Source of the DNA: an uncultured Porphyromonadaceae bacterium
GTDB lineage: Bacteria > Bacteroidota > Bacteroidia > Bacteroidales > Muribaculaceae
Assembly: GCA_900555165.1 (NCBI GenBank)
Contig: USKE01000124.1
Coordinates: 1 to 6,908 of the forward strand
Direction of reading: 5' to 3'
Length of the DNA: 6,908 nucleotides
Positions 1 to 4,879 of the stretch are shown in pieces. Position 1 is the stretch's first letter. Each line of letters begins with the position of its first letter. Made by a program: the position numbers and the translations under genes. The notes beneath the pieces were generated by a model. The model was not told the origin of the DNA. It saw only the letters and a program-made list of their open reading frames with translations, and did no database searches.

Positions 1-76
1 GCGGCGTTCCGGAATCCGTTGGTTTCTTTGATGGGGGAGAGTGAGGTGATTTCAGGCTTTAGCGAGCGTAGTGGTG

Positions 77-595
77 TCAGGCTTTGGCAAGGGGGGAGGG
101 GGTGTTGTACACGCGGGCTGCCAGTTCCTTGTCGAACATGTAGAGGCCGTAGCCGTTGTCGCCGATTTTCTTGAGTGCGTCGATGTATTCGCGGGCTGTC
201 TCTTCCTCTTCAACCTGCTCGTTGATGAACCACTGAAGCATATTCTGTGTAGCGTAGTCACGTGCCTCAACAGCCACTGCGTTGAGGTTGTTGATGAGGG
301 CCGTCACCTTCTGCTCATGAGCCAGAGTAGCCTCGAAAGCGGCTACCGGGCTGGGCCATTCGGTATCAACGGCGGCAATCGGTGCAAGGATGACCTTGCC
401 GTCACGCGAGTTCACATAGTTCATCAGGATGGTTGCATGATCCTGCTCCTCCTTGAACTGCACGGCATACCAGTTGGCGATGCCTGCGAACCCTTTGGAT
501 GCGAAATCCATCGACATTGACAGATAAAGATATGCCGACCAGAGTTCGGCGTTGATCTGCTCGTTGATAGCCTTTTCTACTTCTTTCGTTAACAT
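77..595 (-). CDS. ftnA: Bacterial non-haem ferritin (iron storage, ferroxidase)
   Basis: This 172-residue protein has the length of FtnA-type bacterial ferritins. Such proteins form a 24-subunit cytoplasmic shell that oxidises Fe(II) and stores it as a ferric mineral. Every ferroxidase ligand is visible at the same residue number as in E. coli FtnA: E17, E50 and H53 (in EEQDH), E94 (AHEQ), and Q127 and E130 (NEQVEEEE). Y24 and the third-site acids E49, E126 and E129 are also present. The late GLYMFDKEL motif (150-158) matches GLYFIDKEL of E. coli. There is no haem-ligating Met as in bacterioferritin and no signal peptide. The ATG at 593-595 gives the canonical N-terminus MLTKEVEKAINEQINAEL. 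The gene lies 64 bp downstream of the barrel gene on the same strand, so read-through from it is possible. I found no clean TAnnTTTG element in that gap. The identification is firm; the symbol follows family usage. Confidence 0.96.
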   Translation of the reverse strand: MLTKEVEKAINEQINAELWSAYLYLSMSMDFASKGFAGIANWYAVQFKEEQDHATILMNYVNSRDGKVILAPIAAVDTEWPSPVAAFEATLAHEQKVTALINNLNAVAVEARDYATQNMLQWFINEQVEEEETAREYIDALKKIGDNGYGLYMFDKELAARVYNTPSPLAKA

Positions 596-659
596 TTCGG
601 TATATGTTTATATGATTAGTTTATGTAGGCGCATTCTGATACACGTGTACCGATGCCGT

Positions 660-1193
660 TCAGAAACGGTAGGCCACGTTCACCAGCGCGTTGAATCCGT
701 TGTATTTCCTGATAAAAGTATATGTGCATGCCACCCCGACACGAAACGAAGGGGTAAGATCCACCTCATATCCGGCACCGAGATTCATGCCCAGACGCGA
801 CACGCGGGTGGTGGCGTCATCATAACCTTCATTACGGGCGCCGTGCATGTTCCAGCTCGAGAAATTGAGACCGATTTCGGGATAAAAGGCCATGCGGTCG
901 CGCGAGAAGTTCAACGGGAACTGGACGTTAACATCCACAAGCAACGCGTCCTCACCGTTGCGCCGGAACACATAATCTGCAGCCGGGGCGACCCGCAGCC
1001 ATCGGTTGAAACGGTAGGTGAACTCCACGCCGGCAAGCGCCGACTGGCTGTATCCGGCATATCCGGCGCGCACGCCGAGAGTCTTCTCGCCATGGAAGTC
1101 ATGCTCTGATGCCTGCGCACCACTTGCCAGGCAGCACATGAGGGCAAAACCCATGAGCCGCCAACCGAATCCATCGCCCTTTAACAGTTTCAT
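660..1193 (-). CDS. Small outer-membrane beta-barrel protein
   Basis: From the ATG at 1191-1193 this is a 177-residue exported protein. It begins MKLLKGDGFGWRLMG and continues with a hydrophobic stretch ending AQA/SEHD, a good signal-peptidase I site. The mature part shows about eight amphipathic strands with alternating hydrophobic and aromatic residues (for example GVEFTYRF, LLVDVNVQFPL, RLGMNLGAGYEV, RVGVACTYTFI). It ends NALVNVAYRF, and the terminal Phe with this pattern is the usual signal for BAM-mediated insertion. Length and layout fit the 8-stranded OmpA-like/OmpX-like barrel families common in Bacteroidetes; substrate and role cannot be read from the sequence. An in-frame ATG at 1197-1199 is an alternative start. 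A TTG at 1215-1217 would also extend the frame, but it overlaps the predicted -7 element, so I reject it. The gene has its own promoter candidate and lies downstream of a long hairpin. Confidence 0.82.
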   Translation of the reverse strand: MKLLKGDGFGWRLMGFALMCCLASGAQASEHDFHGEKTLGVRAGYAGYSQSALAGVEFTYRFNRWLRVAPAADYVFRRNGEDALLVDVNVQFPLNFSRDRMAFYPEIGLNFSSWNMHGARNEGYDDATTRVSRLGMNLGAGYEVDLTPSFRVGVACTYTFIRKYNGFNALVNVAYRF

Positions 1194-1214
1194 AAACATG
1201 ATGTGATGATGCAA

Positions 1215-1222
1215 CAAAGTTA
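1215..1222 (-). promoter_or_regulatory. Bacteroidetes -7 promoter element for the barrel gene
   Basis: Read on the minus strand, this is TAACTTTG, a perfect match to the Bacteroidetes -7 consensus TAnnTTTG. An ATTG at 1245-1248, 22 bp upstream, is a passable -33 element (consensus TTTG). Transcription would start near 1208-1210, leaving only about a 10-16 nt leader before the ATG at 1199 or 1193. This favours those starts over the TTG at 1217. No experimental evidence; the call rests on motif and position. Confidence 0.6.
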
Positions 1223-1279
1223 ACTATTTCTTTTCGAGTTTTAACAATTTCATCCGCTAAAAGTTCTAAACATACAAGC

Positions 1280-1377
1280 CACATACGTCACATAAGTTAC
1301 ATAAGCCACATAAGTAACATGATTCCCAGGCGGGGCATGTGACTTATGTGGCTTATGTAACTTATGTTGCGTATATG
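1280..1377. repeat. Long inverted repeat made of 9-bp ACATAAGnn units
   Basis: The core arms are 1290-1321 and 1336-1367. I paired them base by base: 31 of 32 positions are complementary, the single mismatch being A1316 against G1341. The loop is 14 nt (1322-1335, ATTCCCAGGCGGGG). After a mismatch at 1289/1368, pairing resumes outward with 1283-1287 against 1370-1374 and weakly to about 1280/1377. Each arm is also a direct repeat: the left arm reads ACATAAGTT, ACATAAGCC, ACATAAGTA, preceded by the related ACATACGTC, and the right arm is the mirror. The element lies between the stop codon of the LRR gene (1388) and the promoter of the barrel gene. As RNA it would fold into a very stable stem from either strand. 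It could end or stabilise the LRR transcript, but there is no clean U-tract directly after the stem; the nearest is TTTAGAACTTTT (minus strand, about 1258-1270). A dispersed REP-like element or a protein-binding array are alternatives. Confidence 0.9.
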
Positions 1378-1387
1378 TGCGCGGCGG

Positions 1388-4300
1388 TTATCTTACGGCC
1401 ACGGGGACTGTGGCGGTGCGGCTGTCGGCCGAGGTGACTCTCACGAGATAGACACCCGGGGCCACGGTGTAGCTTGCGGCGCCGGTGACGTCGCCCGAGG
1501 CCACGCATGCGCCTGCGGCGTTGAATACCTCTACGGTCACGGTATCATCAGCCTTCACGACGATTGTCGAGCGCGTGGTCATGACGCTGGCGCCTGCGGC
1601 GGCGATGTCGTCAATGGCACCGGCTTTGCCGAACCCTACGGCAAGCTTGGTGTAGATGCCGGGCATGGTGAACGCGGGGGTATAGACAGGCTCCTCGCCG
1701 TTGAGCGAGTAGTATTTGAACTCGTAACCCTCGGCGGGAACGGCCTCGATGGTCAGTTCGGTATATTTGGGCACTTTCGAACCGTGGGCGTATTCGTTGC
1801 CCTGCGCGTCGGTGACCTTGAAGGTACCGTGCGATGTGGGCAGGATGTCGAGATAAGCGAAGTCCGAACCGCCGTTGGTGCCGGTGTGCGAGGGAGACCA
1901 CTCACGGTCGATGGCGATTGACGAGTCGGCGCGGCGCCCGTCGTTCTCCTCCTTGTCAAGAGCCTGGATTACCGCCAGGTTCCACGTGGGGCGGTTGGGG
2001 TCGTCATCATCCTTGGCTATGCGGCGCGGAAGTTTGTAATAGAGGTCGTTGAGCTCGTCGGCCGACATGCCGTTGCCGTTGATGTAAAGATACTGCAGGC
2101 CGGCGAGCGCCGAGGTGTCGAGGGCTTTTATCGCGTTGTTGCCCACCATCAGGGTCTCGAGGGCGGTGTTGGCGCTCACGTCGAGCGATGTCAGGTTGTT
2201 GTTCTCGGCCGAAAGGCTTGTCAGCGCGGTGTTGGCGGTGACGTCGAGCGCGGCAAGGCTGTTGCGCGACACGTCAAGTTCTTCAAGATACGGGCATCCG
2301 CTCAGGTCGATTGCGGTAAGCTCGTTGCCGTTGAAGTTAGCCCATCGCATAAGTGGCGAGCCGCTGAGGTCGATGGCGGCAAGCTTGTTGTTCTTCACGT
2401 CGATGTACTGCAGACGCGGAAGCATGGTGATGTCGAGCGACGAGAGCGCACGGATATTGCTATCCTCATCATCCCAGCCGTCGGAGTATGCCGACAGCCA
2501 GAGCAGACCGGGAGTGTGGCTCAGGTCGAGCGATGTAAGGGCTGTATAGCTGGTGTTGAGAATCTCAAGATCCGGGCAGCCCGAAAGGTCGAGTGATGTA
2601 ACGGGGTTCCAGTAGATATTGAGGAACCTGAGACCGTCGGCGTTCGAGAGATCCACGGCAGAAATTGCATTGTCCCAGAGCCCGTAATCCGCAGCTACGT
2701 CACCGAAACCGCTCACGTCCACGGCGGCGAGGTCACCGTAAATGGTGACGGTCGTGCCAGCGGCGGTACCGTCGATGCGCGTGCCGCCGATGCGGTACGA
2801 ACCGGGGATATAGGCAGTCTGACCCGGATACTCGGTACGGGTGCCGGTACCCCAGTCAACGGCAATCGTACCGTTGTTTGAGGCGGTGTTAACCAGGAAC
2901 GACATCTTCTGCCCCTGCGGCACGGTAAAGGCCACCGAGGGCTCGGCGCCGATCTCTGCGAAATTCACCTTTATTTCGGCAGCCTCCGAGATCATGAACC
3001 ACTGAGACTTGATCTCCTTGCCGTTCACGGTCACGCTCTTGAATTCATAGCCCTCTTCAGGATATACGTAGGCATACATAGGCACGCCGATAAGGGCCTC
3101 GTTCGTAACGCTCTTGATGGTCTGGAAATAAGGGGGCTGCCACTGCGGGAGCAGGAACTTGCCACCCTCGGTCTGGTATTCGTCGAGGTCATACGACAGG
3201 CTGAGACCCATGTTGGGATAAAGACGGTCAAGCTCGCCGGTGACGCGGTTTCCGGTGAGGGTGGCGTCCTTGAGCGTGACGGCAACCTTGCTGTTTACGG
3301 CAGTGCCGTCACCCTCGTCAACATCGATAATCCAGTTCATGTCGGTATCCATGACCCAGTCGAACCCGGCGTGCTCGTAGGGCGACCCTTCGAGGAAGAG
3401 ATTCGTGGAATACGCGCGTTTTGCCTGCGGCAGAGTGTGCAGGGTATAGTTCATGCTCTCCTGGGTGAACGATGTGCAGTTACGCAGGTCTACCTTGGTG
3501 AGGCGGTTTGGCTGCTGGCCTCCGAAATCTACCCATTCCAGTTTTGAGCCTGCGCCGTTGAAGTCGGTGAGATAGAAGGCTTTCATCAGGTCGACGCGCG
3601 AGATCTGCGTATCGGCGATGTCAAGCGATGTCAGGTATGGGAAACGTGCGGCGTCGAACTCGCGGATGGGGTTTCCGGTAAGATACACATTCTTCAGCGC
3701 GAGGTTGTTTCCAAGATCAAGTGTGGTGATATTGTTGTATCTCAGGCCAAGGGTGAGCAGCGACGGGCACTGCGCCACGTCCAGACGGCTGAGGTTGCAG
3801 CTGTTTGCGCGGAACTGCTCGAGTTTGGTGCATGCCGTGATGTCGATCTCCTCGATGCCGGAGTTGCCGCTGATGTCGAAGTTGACCAGTTCGGGATAGT
3901 CGCCCATCACGAAGGGGTCATAGTCGTTCTGACCGCTCACAAGATTGTTGTTGGCAAGCGAGAGCACACGCAGGGCCGGCATCGACACCGGATAGAAGTG
4001 TGCCAGGTTGCAGTTGTCGAGGTTGATGTTGCGCAGTGTGGTCTGGGCGACCTCGGGCAGACAGATGAATATCGACACCATTTCGGGGCAGTCGTTGGCG
4101 GTAAGGTATTCGAGATTCACCAGATCGTCGACCTTGAGGCACTGGAGCCCTGTGTTGTGGCTCACATTGAGGCTGGTGAGCGACGACGCGCATGCCTCAA
4201 GCCCGAGAGTGGGGTTGACAGACGGCGAGTTGACGAGCTGGTTGTAGCTCAGGTCGACACTATTCAGCGCTGACGGCCCTGAGAGCTCGAACGAAGTCAG

Positions 4301-4654
4301 CGCATTTTTCGAGAGCGTAAGGGTGGTGAGGTTGGCAACATCCTCGACCACGGCCGACGTGAGCTGCGCGTCCTGGAATGTAAGCTCCGTGAGGTTGCCC
4401 GTGATGGTGATGGTTTCTCCCTCGACAGTACCCTCCACCCAGCGCTGCCACGCCGAAGTCTTGGGATCCACGGTCTCGTTGACGATGACGCCGTTGCCCC
4501 AGTCGATTTTCAGCGGCTGTGTCGCCGACACGACATTGGGCAGAAACTTCACGACAGTTCCGACGGGAGCGTCTGTCGTCAGGGTTATCTTACCCTCGCC
4601 CCATGCCGCCGAGGCGCACACGAGACCCAAAGCAAAAAGTAATCCTTTTTTCAT
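1388..4654 (-). CDS. Large secreted leucine-rich-repeat protein with duplicated module and C-terminal sorting-like domain
   Basis: The product is 1088 residues, starting MKKGLLFALGLVCASAAWG, a signal peptide with cleavage near residue 19. C13 is not in a lipobox. The domains, in order, are: a beta-rich WGxG segment (about 20-85, IDWGNG at 50-55); LRR array 1 (about 86-395, 21-22-residue units); a linker starting ESMNYTLHTLPQ; a beta-sandwich-like domain ending in YPEEGYEFKSVTVNGKEI (531-548); a second WGxG segment (571-645, VDWGTG at 599-604); LRR array 2 (about 655-862, for example LTSLDVSANTALETLMVGNN); a second linker (MSADELNDLYYKLPR); a second EGYEFKYYSLNGEE domain (about 935-1010); and a C-terminal domain (about 1020-1088) with VEVFNAAG, GVYLVRV and final VPVAVR. 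That last domain resembles type IX secretion CTDs. LRR proteins of this kind in Bacteroidales are usually surface or secreted binding proteins, but no ligand can be inferred. The ATG at 4652-4654 is the natural start. It is transcribed divergently from the tamB-like gene. Confidence 0.92.
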   Translation of the reverse strand: MKKGLLFALGLVCASAAWGEGKITLTTDAPVGTVVKFLPNVVSATQPLKIDWGNGVIVNETVDPKTSAWQRWVEGTVEGETITITGNLTELTFQDAQLTSAVVEDVANLTTLTLSKNALTSFELSGPSALNSVDLSYNQLVNSPSVNPTLGLEACASSLTSLNVSHNTGLQCLKVDDLVNLEYLTANDCPEMVSIFICLPEVAQTTLRNINLDNCNLAHFYPVSMPALRVLSLANNNLVSGQNDYDPFVMGDYPELVNFDISGNSGIEEIDITACTKLEQFRANSCNLSRLDVAQCPSLLTLGLRYNNITTLDLGNNLALKNVYLTGNPIREFDAARFPYLTSLDIADTQISRVDLMKAFYLTDFNGAGSKLEWVDFGGQQPNRLTKVDLRNCTSFTQESMNYTLHTLPQAKRAYSTNLFLEGSPYEHAGFDWVMDTDMNWIIDVDEGDGTAVNSKVAVTLKDATLTGNRVTGELDRLYPNMGLSLSYDLDEYQTEGGKFLLPQWQPPYFQTIKSVTNEALIGVPMYAYVYPEEGYEFKSVTVNGKEIKSQWFMISEAAEIKVNFAEIGAEPSVAFTVPQGQKMSFLVNTASNNGTIAVDWGTGTRTEYPGQTAYIPGSYRIGGTRIDGTAAGTTVTIYGDLAAVDVSGFGDVAADYGLWDNAISAVDLSNADGLRFLNIYWNPVTSLDLSGCPDLEILNTSYTALTSLDLSHTPGLLWLSAYSDGWDDEDSNIRALSSLDITMLPRLQYIDVKNNKLAAIDLSGSPLMRWANFNGNELTAIDLSGCPYLEELDVSRNSLAALDVTANTALTSLSAENNNLTSLDVSANTALETLMVGNNAIKALDTSALAGLQYLYINGNGMSADELNDLYYKLPRRIAKDDDDPNRPTWNLAVIQALDKEENDGRRADSSIAIDREWSPSHTGTNGGSDFAYLDILPTSHGTFKVTDAQGNEYAHGSKVPKYTELTIEAVPAEGYEFKYYSLNGEEPVYTPAFTMPGIYTKLAVGFGKAGAIDDIAAAGASVMTTRSTIVVKADDTVTVEVFNAAGACVASGDVTGAASYTVAPGVYLVRVTSADSRTATVPVAVR
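2163..2288 (-). repeat. 63-bp-period tandem LRR units within the LRR gene
   Basis: Here adjacent LRR units are still alike at DNA level. For example, GCGGTGTTGGCG occurs at 2163-2174 and again at 2226-2237, exactly 63 bp (21 codons) apart, each followed by CACGTCGAGCG or GACGTCGAGCG. The protein reads NTALTSLSAENNNLTSLDVSA and then NTALETLMVGNN. The close nucleotide match suggests fairly recent unit duplication, and the stretch could gain or lose 21-residue units by slippage or recombination. Confidence 0.7.
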
Positions 4655-4676
4655 TGACAGATATCGAATTAAGTGA

Positions 4677-4684
4677 TAAAATTA
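4677..4684 (-). promoter_or_regulatory. Weak -7 promoter candidate for the LRR gene
   Basis: On the minus strand this reads TAATTTTA, seven of eight matches to TAnnTTTG, in an AT-rich stretch 22 bp before the LRR start codon. A transcript would have a leader of roughly 15-20 nt, similar to the other two promoters here. I see no convincing TTTG at the -33 position. AT-rich DNA yields such matches easily, so this is tentative. Confidence 0.3.
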
Positions 4685-4846
4685 TAGATTATGAATATGT
4701 GACTGAATTTCACCTGCCGCGCCCGAACGGGAGCCTGGATGCTGTAGGACGTGCATATACCGGCATAACGCAGATATGCGACAGATTTGCGTCGGCTAAG
4801 ATACAATAAATCCCCCGATATTCCACACATTTTGCAAATAAAAAGT

Positions 4847-4854
4847 TAACTTTG
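4847..4854 (+). promoter_or_regulatory. Bacteroidetes -7 promoter element for the tamB-like gene
   Basis: TAACTTTG is a perfect TAnnTTTG match. It is the same octamer, in the same AGTTAACTTTG context, as the element before the barrel gene. It ends 25 bp before the TTG start codon, giving a predicted leader of about 20 nt. A TTTG at 4831-4834 is only 12 bp upstream, too close for a normal -33 element, and nothing better lies at the expected distance. Confidence 0.55.
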
Positions 4855-4879
4855 CATTACTTTTCCCACAAGGCAAGGT

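Noticed and set aside
1..76. Possible end of a neighbouring gene at the left edge
   Set aside because: Short open frames reach the edge, but none shows recognisable sequence and the piece is too short to judge.
552..1109. Long plus-strand open frame opposite the barrel gene
   Set aside because: It is antisense to a gene with a clear signal peptide and barrel pattern; its own translation shows no family motif or signal, as expected of a shadow frame in GC-rich DNA.
1194..1217. TTG-initiated N-terminal extension of the barrel protein
   Set aside because: It would place the start codon inside the predicted -7 element and add His-rich residues ahead of a normal signal peptide.
1281..1367. CRISPR-like array
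   Set aside because: The repeat units are 9 bp, contiguous, and inverted about a centre, with no spacers and no cas genes.
1290..1367. Standard intrinsic terminator
   Set aside because: The stem is far longer than usual and neither strand has a T-tract directly after it; termination remains possible, so it is annotated as a repeat.
1364..1921. Plus-strand open frame of 185 codons opposite the 3' end of the LRR gene
   Set aside because: It has a Gly/Ala/Arg-rich composition produced by reading antisense to a GC-rich gene, and it overlaps the hairpin-side intergenic edge without any start signal.
4722..4731. Small palindrome CCCGAACGGG in the divergent intergenic region
   Set aside because: It has four-base arms and a two-base centre, so it is expected by chance and does not coincide with a promoter element.
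4831..4834. TTTG as -33 element of the tamB-like promoter
   Set aside because: It is only 12 bp from the -7 element, too short a gap for the Bacteroidetes promoter layout.
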